Shown piece after piece: positions 6,257-11,241 of a stretch of 32,831 nt of DNA. Where the stretch lies: the IMG/VR virus record IMGVR_UViG_3300003690_000165, positions 1 through 32,831 of that record. One strand, written 5' to 3'. Source of the stretch: a virus. Both the position numbers and the translations under genes were made by a program. Each line of letters opens with the position of its first letter. Position 1 is the first letter of the stretch. The notes below the pieces were generated by a model that worked only from the letters and a program-made list of their open reading frames with translations, made no database searches and was not told the DNA's origin.

Positions 6257-6384
6257 CAGTCTGTCTCCTCTCTAAATGTATACCCACAGTTAGTGCATAT
6301 GAACCATAAATGCTCCTCTCTAACAGACATTACCTTGAAACTATTCTTCGCCGCAGTGTACCCACAACTAGGACATTGTAGCAA
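6256..6384 (-). CDS. zinc-ribbon microprotein, 42 aa
   Basis: The product has CPSCGYTAAKNSF and, 20 residues later, CTNCGYTFREE, a textbook zinc ribbon with two CxxCGY knuckles. The only start codon in frame is TTG 6384, with GGAA about eight bases upstream; the frame overlaps the end of the 98-residue gene by 17 bases, and its stop overlaps the next ATG (TGATG). Zinc ribbons of this kind bind nucleic acid or polymerase subunits. The fold is clear, the role is not. Confidence 0.65.
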   Translation of the reverse strand: MLQCPSCGYTAAKNSFKVMSVREEHLWFICTNCGYTFREETD

Positions 6385-6664
6385 GGTAGGATTCCAGTTT
6401 ACTCAACCGCTGCTGTAACTTGGATACCTTACGTACTGAGCTTAATAGAAGTATCTGTTGTACTTGTTCTATTTGCCGTTGTACCACTGCTAGTAATGTA
6501 GGGTATATCTTGTGGCGATAGAGGTATGATATTGTACCGTGAGCACAAGCTATGGTGTATACCTCGTATAACCCATTATCATACTTAATAGGTGATATAG
6601 ATATAGCACATACCTCACAGCCTGGAGTATCACAGCCTAGTACATGTTGTTTAAGTGCACCCAT
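6368..6664 (-). CDS. hypothetical protein with N-terminal Cys cluster, 98 aa
   Basis: ATG 6664 overlaps the stop of the AbrB-like gene by one base. The N-terminus holds GCDTPGCEVC, three cysteines in eight residues, and a further ACAHG around residue 40, together a possible zinc site. Residues about 55-95 form a long leucine- and glutamine-rich helix (QRQIEQVQQILLL, then SKLQQRLSKLESYL), probably a coiled coil. No family is recognised. Its place behind an AbrB-type protein suggests they act together, but this is inference. Confidence 0.65.
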   Translation of the reverse strand: MGALKQHVLGCDTPGCEVCAISISPIKYDNGLYEVYTIACAHGTISYLYRHKIYPTLLAVVQRQIEQVQQILLLSSVRKVSKLQQRLSKLESYLATMS

Positions 6665-6858
6665 TATTCTCCCCCCATTAACTTATCTAACTCTTGGCTA
6701 ATAGGACGGATAATTATCCTACCTCTATCTACCATCATCGCCACCATATCTCCAGGGTGAGTACCTATTTCTTTAGCAATCTCCATAGGTATATAAAGAA
6801 CCTGCTGTTGACCGTCCCGACCCTTTTTACCTATCCTACTTACTTTTACTTTCCTCAT
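6664..6858 (-). CDS. AbrB/MazE-like SpoVT-fold DNA-binding protein
   Basis: The 64 residues fit the swapped-hairpin AbrB (MazE, SpoVT) domain: VSRIGKKGRDGQQQVLYIPM, EIAKEIGTHPGDMVAMMV and DRGRIIIRPI, with the typical 'ip.eia.eig...GD.v' pattern in the middle. Such proteins dimerise and bind DNA as transition-state regulators or as antitoxins. No toxin reading frame of the MazF or PIN type adjoins it, so a regulator is more likely than an antitoxin. It overlaps the upstream zinc-finger gene by 23 bases. Confidence 0.8.
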   Translation of the reverse strand: MRKVKVSRIGKKGRDGQQQVLYIPMEIAKEIGTHPGDMVAMMVDRGRIIIRPISQELDKLMGGE

Positions 6859-7069
6859 TACTTGCCTCCCTTAGTATTAACTTTTGACCTCGACCTAGCC
6901 CCAACCCTCTCCCATATAGATGATAGTCATCTTTACACATATAAGCCCAGGGACCGTGGATGGTCTTGCCATCTACATAGGCAGGTGACTTTTTACAGAT
7001 ATCACAAGTAGGGATAAAATCCATTTCTGCTTGAGTGTGTGGCCAAACCTTAGAAGTATCCTTCTTCAT
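6836..7069 (-). CDS. small phage zinc-finger protein, 77 aa
   Basis: CDICKKSPAYVDGKTIHGPW followed by AYMCKDDYHLYG and GLGLGRGQKLIL matches a widespread family of small phage proteins with a CxxC...C(H) zinc site and a conserved GLG.G.GQ tail. The start at ATG 7069 follows AGGAGGAAGTA and overlaps the upstream stop (TAATG). The family is common in early regions of actinobacterial and other phages; its function has not been settled to my knowledge. Confidence 0.75.
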   Translation of the reverse strand: MKKDTSKVWPHTQAEMDFIPTCDICKKSPAYVDGKTIHGPWAYMCKDDYHLYGRGLGLGRGQKLILREASNEESKSK

Positions 7070-7245
7070 TACTTCCTCCTCATATTAAACCTTTTAGCTA
7101 TACTACCTATACGTTGACGAGATAGTCCATACCTATCACCTATTACTTGATAGCTCAGTTCAGGATGTGAAGAGATATACCTGGCTATCTCATAGGTAAT
7201 CAAAGACATACGTGGTGAGAATATAGAGGTGAGTCTAACTGTCAT
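7069..7245 (-). CDS. small helix-turn-helix protein, 58 aa
   Basis: The frame from ATG 7245 encodes 58 residues, most of them one helix-turn-helix: ISSHPELSYQVIGDRYGLSR with the recognition helix LSRQRIGSIAKRFNM, close to the sigma-factor region 4 or resolvase type. Its stop overlaps the next ATG (TAATG). A good ribosome binding site is not obvious (the upstream sequence is GACACTA), so coupling to the upstream gene is likely. It may act as a phage repressor or Cro-like regulator. Confidence 0.65.
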   Translation of the reverse strand: MTVRLTSIFSPRMSLITYEIARYISSHPELSYQVIGDRYGLSRQRIGSIAKRFNMRRK

Positions 7246-7251
7246 TAGTGT

Positions 7252-7563
7252 CTATTCATCCTCTCTCCAGACTACCACATTATTACTGTCCACTATGTCC
7301 ACTCCATCACTGTGATGCTTTACATATGCTTCGTGCTTTACTTGAGGATAGTTATTTAATATCTTAGTTAACCCACATACACCTTTTGAATTAGGTTTAT
7401 TAACATAGCAGTGGTACTTAGGATGAGTTAATATTACCGCATCGCCTGGTTGAAGACTATTAATTATATCTATGAACTCACTCACATCCTTAGATAATCC
7501 CCTGCGTCCGCCACCTTTATCAAGGTCTAACTCTGATACTTTAGTCTTTTTAATAATCTTCAT
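7252..7563 (-). CDS. hypothetical protein, 103 aa
   Basis: No family is recognised. The N-terminus is basic (KIIKKTKVSELDLDKGGG). A central part reads SLQPGDAVILTHPKYHCYVN, a beta-hairpin-like segment, and the C-terminus is acidic (VVVWREDE). Only two cysteines are present, C67 region and C79 region, so a metal site is unlikely. It overlaps the upstream 74-residue gene by 14 bases and belongs to the run read from 8251-8279. Confidence 0.65.
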   Translation of the reverse strand: MKIIKKTKVSELDLDKGGGRRGLSKDVSEFIDIINSLQPGDAVILTHPKYHCYVNKPNSKGVCGLTKILNNYPQVKHEAYVKHHSDGVDIVDSNNVVVWREDE

Positions 7564-7774
7564 CTATCTGTTCCAATCCCTTATCAGTGATAGCCAGGAG
7601 AGGTTCACCCTTCCGCCATGTTACTGCAACAGACCCATCTCTAATCATATCTACCATAGCTGCATCTACTTCATGTATCCATCTAGCCTTAGGCACCTTG
7701 TTCTGTGCAGCCAACCACAACTCATACTGAGCAGCGGGGTCATGTGTACCGCCTAATTCACTAGTCATCATCAC
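7550..7774 (-). CDS. hypothetical protein, 74 aa, winged-helix-like
   Basis: The product (AQYELWLAAQNKVPKARWI, then VDMIRDGSVAVTWRKGEPLL and AITDKGLEQIDED) reads like a small winged-helix domain: helices followed by a two-strand wing and the 'itdkGle.i' end common in such folds. That comparison is made by eye and is tentative. Three ATG codons follow one another at the start; GGGGGTGATG upstream may serve as ribosome binding site. It overlaps both neighbours by 14 bases. Confidence 0.65.
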   Translation of the reverse strand: MMMTSELGGTHDPAAQYELWLAAQNKVPKARWIHEVDAAMVDMIRDGSVAVTWRKGEPLLAITDKGLEQIDEDY

Positions 7775-8078
7775 CCCCTAGTTCTATCTGTGTATGCACT
7801 ATATGAATAGGATCACCCATATCATACTCGCCACACCCTGGGCAGTAGCTGTCAGGTGGAGACATGTCATCTGCAAGAGGATGACTGTTCTCCTCAAGTA
7901 AATCATGTAACCCTATATAGATCTCTTCAGACAGTACCCAAGGCCGCTCGTGAAAGAGCAACCCAATTAATCCCTTATCATCTGCACCCCTTGTAGCTAT
8001 ACTACAATTGACAATAATCTGACGCTCTTCAAGGGTAGTTGTTATCTCCATGCCATCTGTATGTCGTCGTACTTTCAT
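7761..8078 (-). CDS. hypothetical protein with CxxC, 105 aa
   Basis: No family is recognised. ATG 8078 overlaps the TGA of the upstream zinc ribbon (ATGA). A first half of alternating strands (GMEITTTLEERQIIVNCSIA) is followed by an acidic helix (IYIGLHDLLEENSHPLADD) and YCPGCGEYDMGDPIHIVHTQ, where two cysteines and two histidines could bind a metal. The C-terminus is acidic (GGDDD). Confidence 0.65.
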   Translation of the reverse strand: MKVRRHTDGMEITTTLEERQIIVNCSIATRGADDKGLIGLLFHERPWVLSEEIYIGLHDLLEENSHPLADDMSPPDSYCPGCGEYDMGDPIHIVHTQIELGGDDD

Positions 8079-8206
8079 GCGATGGACTTATGTAAACACG
8101 TATAGCACACCCATTCAAAGCTGGCTTCAATGTCATCTGGCTTGGTAATCTCTATCTCTGTGATCTCACTGGGCTGCTTCACTTCTCCACATTCTTTACA
8201 TGTCAT
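8075..8206 (-). CDS. zinc-ribbon microprotein, 43 aa, first gene of operon
   Basis: CKECGE at the N-terminus and CYTC near the C-terminus, 27 residues apart, make a zinc ribbon with an acidic middle (EITEIEITKPDDIE). ATG 8206 follows AAAGGAGATCACC, a strong ribosome binding site, about 45 bases after the promoter at 8251-8279. The stop overlaps the next ATG (ATGA). Function unknown. Confidence 0.75.
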   Translation of the reverse strand: MTCKECGEVKQPSEITEIEITKPDDIEASFEWVCYTCLHKSIA

Positions 8207-8250
8207 GGTGATCTCCTTTATAGATCCTATTTATATCTTCGCCTATATAT

Positions 8251-8279
8251 ATTATAACAGAAAGTATGACCGTTGTCAA
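8251..8279 (-). promoter_or_regulatory. sigma-70 promoter with overlapping dyad
   Basis: On the - strand TTGACA (8274-8279) and TATAAT (8251-8256) are 17 bases apart. The dyad TGACAACGGTCA (8267-8278) overlaps the -35 box, as at 1676-1687 and 4236-4247, and the next bases (TACTTT versus CACTTT at 4219-4248) are shared too. It drives the run of genes down to about 4936. Confidence 0.85.
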
Positions 8280-8449
8280 TAGGTGATTAAAGGGTTAAGT
8301 CCAAGGTGTGACCTGATACATGCCTTACAATACCCTGACTTGCCAGCGGTTAACCTCACTGCCTTACCACACCCTTTGCACAGTTTAATTCGCCTACCTT
8401 TACGTCGAGGTAGAGAGTAATGTATAATACTCAACACCCATACCACCAT
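8276..8449 (-). CDS. zinc-finger microprotein, 57 aa
   Basis: From ATG 8449 the frame gives a hydrophobic start (MVVWVLSIIHYSL), a basic stretch (PRRKGRRIK) and then CKGCGKAVRLTAGKSGYCKAC, a four-cysteine zinc knuckle. Only a weak GAGA site precedes it; it overlaps the 31-residue ORF upstream by 19 bases, so coupling is likely. The stop codon lies in the -35 region of the promoter at 8251-8279. Function unknown. Confidence 0.6.
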   Translation of the reverse strand: MVVWVLSIIHYSLPRRKGRRIKLCKGCGKAVRLTAGKSGYCKACIRSHLGLNPLITY

Positions 8450-8526
8450 CTATAGTATCTCAACTTATATACCTTAAAATCAGGGCCTAGTAACTTGATT
8501 AGTAATTGTAATTCTTTAAGTGTCAT
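8431..8526 (-). CDS. small hypothetical peptide, 31 aa
   Basis: ATG 8526 follows AGGAGATAGGTA, a good ribosome binding site, and the frame gives an amphipathic helix (TLKELQLLIKLLGPDF) ending in aromatic and basic residues (KLRYYRWWYGC). It overlaps the following zinc-finger gene. It might be a leader peptide that couples translation, or a small membrane-active peptide. Confidence 0.45.
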   Translation of the reverse strand: MTLKELQLLIKLLGPDFKVYKLRYYRWWYGC

Positions 8527-8536
8527 TACCTATCTC

Positions 8537-8806
8537 CTACGCTGTACTCAAGGCTTCTAACTTAGCACTCCAATCGGTGACGTTTAAGGTGACCTCTTCA
8601 AGGGACTCGGTGTAGATGGCACGGTAAGCCTTACCCATGACATCGCATCTCACACAGTCTGTGTGCCACTCGCTAAGGTGAAGCTCCTGCTCATCTGTGT
8701 CGCTCAACTCATACCACGCATTAAGTACGGCACTCGTCGCAACGGCAAGTTCCCGTACACTGGCCTTGAACGCCTTCTGTTTGTCTGGCTGTTGCCGAGT
8801 ATGCAT
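8537..8806 (-). CDS. hypothetical protein, 89 aa
   Basis: No family is recognised. ATG 8806 follows GAGGAGGGTAATAAC. The protein is mostly helical with a tryptophan-rich, acidic middle (LNAWYELSDTDEQELHLSEW) and CVRCDVMGKAYR, a CxxC pair. Codon use (GCG, ACG, GTG) differs from the CTA/AGA/ATA style of most neighbours and resembles the island at 8.98-9.75 kb. It lies just beyond the terminator of that island and no strong promoter of its own was found. Confidence 0.65.
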   Translation of the reverse strand: MHTRQQPDKQKAFKASVRELAVATSAVLNAWYELSDTDEQELHLSEWHTDCVRCDVMGKAYRAIYTESLEEVTLNVTDWSAKLEALSTA

Positions 8807-8833
8807 GTTATTACCCTCCTCTGTTGCAATGTA

Positions 8834-8905
8834 CTACCCTAAAGGTAGCATATATTCTATACTTTCACGCTCGCATTGACCTTCGCAGGCAGAGATATGG
8901 TCCAT
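8834..8905 (-). CDS. possible 23-aa Cys-containing peptide
   Basis: ATG 8905 follows AAGTAAGGGACTAAG; the frame gives MDHISACEGQCERESIEY plus MLPLG and a TAG stop. The spacing to AAGGGA is good and it ends 28 bases before the next gene. It is short enough to be chance. Confidence 0.3.
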   Translation of the reverse strand: MDHISACEGQCERESIEYMLPLG

Positions 8906-8934
8906 CTTAGTCCCTTACTTGTCCAACCCTACTC

Positions 8935-8972
8935 ACAAAAAGAGACAGGGGCGGCTCCCTACCCCTATCTCT
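8935..8972 (-). terminator. intrinsic terminator of the 9.75-8.98 kb unit
   Basis: On the - strand AGAGATAGGGG (8972-8962) pairs with CCCCTGTCTCT (8951-8941), with one mismatch and a G+C-rich loop, followed by TTTTTGTG. It lies immediately after the 160-residue gene and closes that transcription unit. Confidence 0.85.
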
Positions 8973-8980
8973 TATTGCAA

Positions 8981-9463
8981 TTACCAGCTTAGATTTTGTT
9001 TTTCACACCAGGCACGCATCTTGGCATCACGTTTGCCACTTAAATTCTTTCTGGCGTGGGCATCTTTTTCCATTTTGATTTCACGATCAAGCTCTAGCAC
9101 CAAAGCTAATAGCTCAGAGGGCGGATTGCTGTTATCGAATGTGCCTCTAAGATCGCCTGTTGTTTTGCGCTCGCCGTTGCTCGCTGTTCTTTTACGGCCT
9201 ATTGTCACACAATGTATTTGGCCATTCTCGTCGTAAGCGAAGCCGAAGCCGTTGTAGCCTATTGCTACAAACTTTTCTACAATGTCAATTCTAGCTTTTC
9301 GGTCGGCCGTGTTTACGTTTGTAGCTTCGGCAAGCAAGCTGTCAAGCGTACGCTTTTTGAGCGTACCCTCAGCTTCAGCTAATTGTGCTTTCAATACAGC
9401 CAGCTTCGTGGCGTCAACGTCAGCAAAAGGATTGATTGTTTCAACGTTTGGCGTCATTGTCAA
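8981..9463 (-). CDS. coiled-coil protein related in layout to the 4372 product, 160 aa
   Basis: Residues about 18-50 form a coiled coil (KLAVLKAQLAEAEGTLKKR); residues about 55-95 carry DRKARIDIVEKFVAIGYNGF and GFAYDENGQIHCVTIGRKR, followed by a basic GERK stretch, an acidic helix and a lysine-rich tail. The same order (coiled coil, '.KA....+...+.G+.G+.F', short strands, GER) is seen in the + strand gene at 4372, although base composition and codons differ strongly, with GGC, GCG, ACG and CGT frequent here. The gap of 49 bases to the upstream gene holds one copy of a 29-base inverted repeat. Ribosome binding site AGGAGAAATTGAC. A DNA-binding, nucleoid-like or masking protein is possible; nothing proves it. 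Confidence 0.7.
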   Translation of the reverse strand: MTMTPNVETINPFADVDATKLAVLKAQLAEAEGTLKKRTLDSLLAEATNVNTADRKARIDIVEKFVAIGYNGFGFAYDENGQIHCVTIGRKRTASNGERKTTGDLRGTFDNSNPPSELLALVLELDREIKMEKDAHARKNLSGKRDAKMRAWCEKQNLSW

Positions 9464-9475
9464 TTTCTCCTATTT

Positions 9476-9504
9476 GTGTTCAGGCTCAATTTAGAACACG
9501 ACAA
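9476..9504. repeat. 29-base inverted repeat, left copy
   Basis: It matches the reverse complement of 9767-9795 at 26 of 29 positions and lies directly upstream of the 8981-9463 gene. Within the copy GTGTTC and GAACAC face each other 12 bases apart, sharing the GTTC/GAAC half-sites of the dyad array at 10097-10243. Confidence 0.75.
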
Positions 9505-9512
9505 GCTATTAG

Positions 9513-9752
9513 CTAAATGAAAGCAAGCTCAGGGCTATCGTTATATGTTAACGTGATTGCTGTTGTACAATGTATTGATACGATCAAGCAATCATGGCAC
9601 ATATATAAAGAATCAAGCTCATAGGGCGTATTGTTCGTAAAGGGGAAGGCGTCAACGATACGTATATCGTCGCCGCAAGCGGCACACAATGTCATTTTAA
9701 CGTTCGTTGAATGTTGATGGCAAGGGCAACAAATTATTATATCATTAGACAT
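9513..9752 (-). CDS. small zinc-binding protein, 79 aa
   Basis: The protein shows CCPCH near the N-terminus, then LCAACGDD, then YMCHDCL, three closely spaced pairs that could hold one or two zinc ions. ATG 9752 follows AAGGAAAAATC. It is the first gene after the promoter at 9898-9926 and has a leader of about 140 bases that contains one copy of the 29-base inverted repeat; the other copy lies after its stop codon, so the gene is bracketed. Composition is unlike that of the neighbouring phage genes. Function unknown. Confidence 0.65.
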   Translation of the reverse strand: MSNDIIICCPCHQHSTNVKMTLCAACGDDIRIVDAFPFTNNTPYELDSLYMCHDCLIVSIHCTTAITLTYNDSPELAFI

Positions 9753-9766
9753 GATTTTTCCTTAAT

Positions 9767-9795
9767 TTGTCGTGCCCTAAAATGAGCCTGAACAC
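9767..9795. repeat. 29-base inverted repeat, right copy
   Basis: Partner of 9476-9504 in opposite orientation, 26 of 29 bases matching. It lies in the leader just upstream of the ribosome binding site of the 79-residue gene. In the - strand transcript the two copies are complementary and could pair around that gene. Confidence 0.75.
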
Positions 9796-9897
9796 GCTAT
9801 ATATTTAATTGTTAATGTGCAAGCTGGGAGCCTAAGCCCGCTATCAATCATGCCGCATGCCTCAATATTGCGGCTGTCGTATTTAATTGACATTCAT

Positions 9898-9926
9898 AAT
9901 ATATCATATGCTGTTAGCGTTGTCAA
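9898..9926 (-). promoter_or_regulatory. sigma-70 promoter of the island
   Basis: On the - strand TTGACA (9921-9926), 17 bases, TATATT (9898-9903). It lacks the TGAC-N4-GTCA dyad found at the phage early promoters. It would transcribe the 79- and 160-residue genes up to the terminator at 8935-8972. Confidence 0.75.
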
Positions 9927-9981
9927 TAGCACAGGCGTTCGACTTTTGGCATTGGCGCCAAATGCGATCCATTGTTTGTTG

Positions 9982-10085
9982 TATGTGCAATTACAATTGA
10001 TTGCATGTGCGATAGCATGCATATGCAATCGTTTGCAAATGCGGATGACATGTATGTGCAATGATATGCATGTGCGAATGACATG
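9982..10085. repeat. iteron-like block of TGCA-containing repeats
   Basis: TATGTGCAAT occurs at 9982-9991 and 10053-10062, GCATGTGCGA at 10003-10012 and 10068-10077, and ATGACATG twice near 10045 and 10078. Between them lie further TGCAA and TTGCA words (ATATGCAATCG, TTTGCAAATGCG). The block is non-coding, repeats on both strands, and adjoins the dyad array. Candidate origin or regulator-binding region. Confidence 0.55.
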
Positions 10086-10096
10086 CAACAACAGTA

Positions 10097-10243
10097 GAAC
10101 AAATGTTCGCCAGCCTAGCCTATAGAACTAATGTTCAGCACAAATGTTCTAATATTCCAACTGCAAATTTAGAACTAATGTTCTAATATGCCTGGGGCGC
10201 ATGTAGCACAAATGTCTAGCACATATGATTAGCACGCCTGTGC
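10097..10243. promoter_or_regulatory. array of GAAC-N4-GTTC-type dyads (SOS-box-like)
   Basis: Perfect GAAC-N4-GTTC sites lie at 10097-10108 (GAACAAATGTTC), 10125-10136 and 10172-10183 (both GAACTAATGTTC; the last extends to TTAGAACTAATGTTCTAA). Variants are GCACAAATGTTC at 10138-10149, GCACAAATGTCT at 10206-10217, GCACATATGATT at about 10219-10230, and TTAGCACGCCTGTGCTAA at 10230-10247. Several centres are 13 bases apart. The perfect sites match the LexA (DinR) box of Gram-positive bacteria. Confidence 0.7.
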
Positions 10244-10359
10244 TAATTTGATGTAACTTTCTTATACCCTATACCACTATGTCAGTAAGGTCTAATTTGG
10301 TAAAGTGAAAACATTATGTCAAGTGGGATAGGTATTAGTTATCTTCTATTATTTGCCCG
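10244..10359. other. non-coding remainder with an 11-base inverted repeat
   Basis: No gene is seen between the dyad array and the 66-residue gene. CCTATACCACT at 10268-10278 faces AGTGGGATAGG at 10322-10332 (10 of 11 match), each next to an ATGTCA word. There is no T-run, so it is not a simple terminator. The composition returns here to the style of the main phage sequence. Confidence 0.45.
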
Positions 10360-10560
10360 CTAGCTAGTCAATGTCACGATAGCGTTTTTGTAGATTGCCT
10401 GCCCATTTTCGGATAGGCTATCTGGAACTAGCATGGGGGAAGGTCTGAAATAACTTTCCATGTGGCACAACCGTGCATATTCTGGTGACCATTGGCCGTT
10501 ATAGCACTCTGATAATGCCAGGTACCACGCTTCACATATGTCGAGACGATTGAAATACAT
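10360..10560 (-). CDS. small conserved-looking protein, 66 aa
   Basis: ATG 10560 follows GGAGGAAGTTAACCG. The sequence YFNRLDICEAWYLALSECYN then GQWSPEYARL and SLSENGQAIYKN has the flavour of a small protein family found on plasmids and phages ('n.Rldi.EAwy....dyh.GQ.s..y......f.p.p...sLsEN...iy'), which I recall only loosely; function is not known to me. It ends the operon that begins at 12592. Confidence 0.65.
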   Translation of the reverse strand: MYFNRLDICEAWYLALSECYNGQWSPEYARLCHMESYFRPSPMLVPDSLSENGQAIYKNAIVTLTS

Positions 10561-10585
10561 CGGTTAACTTCCTCCCTACTGCTGA

Positions 10586-10762
10586 TCACTCTAGATCATG
10601 GGTGACGAACTTGCGGGTGTTATCCTCGAACTCTACCAGGGCCATCCCGTTGGAGTCTATGGAGAGTAGTTTGAGGGGGTTATCTGGGGTATTGTACTTA
10701 TCCCACACCGCCTGGTGAGAGTGATTAAAAAGGGGCCGCTCGTAGTAATTTAACTCAGCCAT
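10586..10762 (-). CDS. small hypothetical protein, 58 aa
   Basis: ATG 10762 overlaps the stop of the upstream gene (TAATG). The product starts MAELNYYERPLFNHSHQAVW and has a two-strand region SIDSNGMALVEFEDNTRKFV, as in small beta-barrel (SH3- or Sm-like) folds. Codons are slightly richer in C than in neighbouring genes. No family is recognised. Confidence 0.6.
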   Translation of the reverse strand: MAELNYYERPLFNHSHQAVWDKYNTPDNPLKLLSIDSNGMALVEFEDNTRKFVTHDLE

Positions 10763-11004
10763 TATTTCATCCCCTCTACCCTTTCCACCCAGTCTGAGAT
10801 TACCATGTTTATCTCGGGAGATATTAGTAGTTTACTTCCTATACTTACCACCTGTGCGGGACTAACCTCCATGATGCAGATTTGATTGTCAAAGTTGGAG
10901 AAGGTGAGGACTAGCTTGATATTGCCGGATAGATCCTCAATCCTAATCACATCTTCTAGAGTAGCGCCTTGGACTCGTTTAAGTATATCATCACGCTGGT
11001 TCAT
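10762..11004 (-). CDS. hypothetical protein, 80 aa
   Basis: No family is recognised. The product alternates strands and helices: KRVQGATLEDVIRIEDLSGN, then IKLVLTFSNFDNQICIMEVS, then a C-terminal helix ISDWVERVEGMK. It sits three bases after the upstream gene's stop and overlaps the next start, in the operon with the MazG- and TSCPD-type proteins. Confidence 0.6.
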   Translation of the reverse strand: MNQRDDILKRVQGATLEDVIRIEDLSGNIKLVLTFSNFDNQICIMEVSPAQVVSIGSKLLISPEINMVISDWVERVEGMK

Positions 11005-11007
11005 TTA

Positions 11008-11241
11008 TTAGACTCCATCACTCCTTAGTCTAAAGCATCCACCATTTTCAACTATATTATCCATCCCTGTCCATAGCGCAAGTTTAGCAGTTTGGTATAA
11101 GTAACGATCCTTATTCCACGCACACTGAGCACAATTAGCGATAGTTCGACCTATGATAGTAATATCCTCTATCCATAAAAACTCTGCTTGATCTCTATAA
11201 TGCTCTGTCCCTGGTACATTTGGTTTATTCTCAACTAACAT
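11008..11241 (-). CDS. hypothetical protein, 77 aa
   Basis: No family is recognised. The middle reads DITIIGRTIANCAQCAWNKD, with a CxxC pair, followed by a helix YLYQTAKLALWTGMDNIVEN and a final CFRLRSDGV. It overlaps the TSCPD gene by 11 bases. The position suggests a link with nucleotide metabolism, without direct evidence. Confidence 0.6.
   Translation of the reverse strand: MLVENKPNVPGTEHYRDQAEFLWIEDITIIGRTIANCAQCAWNKDRYLYQTAKLALWTGMDNIVENGGCFRLRSDGV

Noticed and set aside
6664-7069. Toxin-antitoxin pair made of the AbrB-like gene and its neighbour
   Set aside because: The neighbours are a zinc-finger protein and a Cys-cluster/coiled-coil protein; neither shows MazF, PIN, RelE or similar toxin motifs.
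9817-10125. A 102-codon + strand frame across the repeat region
   Set aside because: It has no ribosome binding site, its translation is shaped by the TGCA repeats (MQMRMTC-like), and it runs against a promoter on the other strand. It is a by-product of the repeats.
9982-10247. CRISPR array
   Set aside because: Repeats are short, of several types, not evenly spaced, and there are no spacers of constant length or cas genes; the Cas4-like nuclease at 1-719 stands in a phage replication context.
10268-10332. Intrinsic terminator for the operon ending at 10360
   Set aside because: The inverted repeat has a 43-base loop and no T-run, so it does not meet the criteria.
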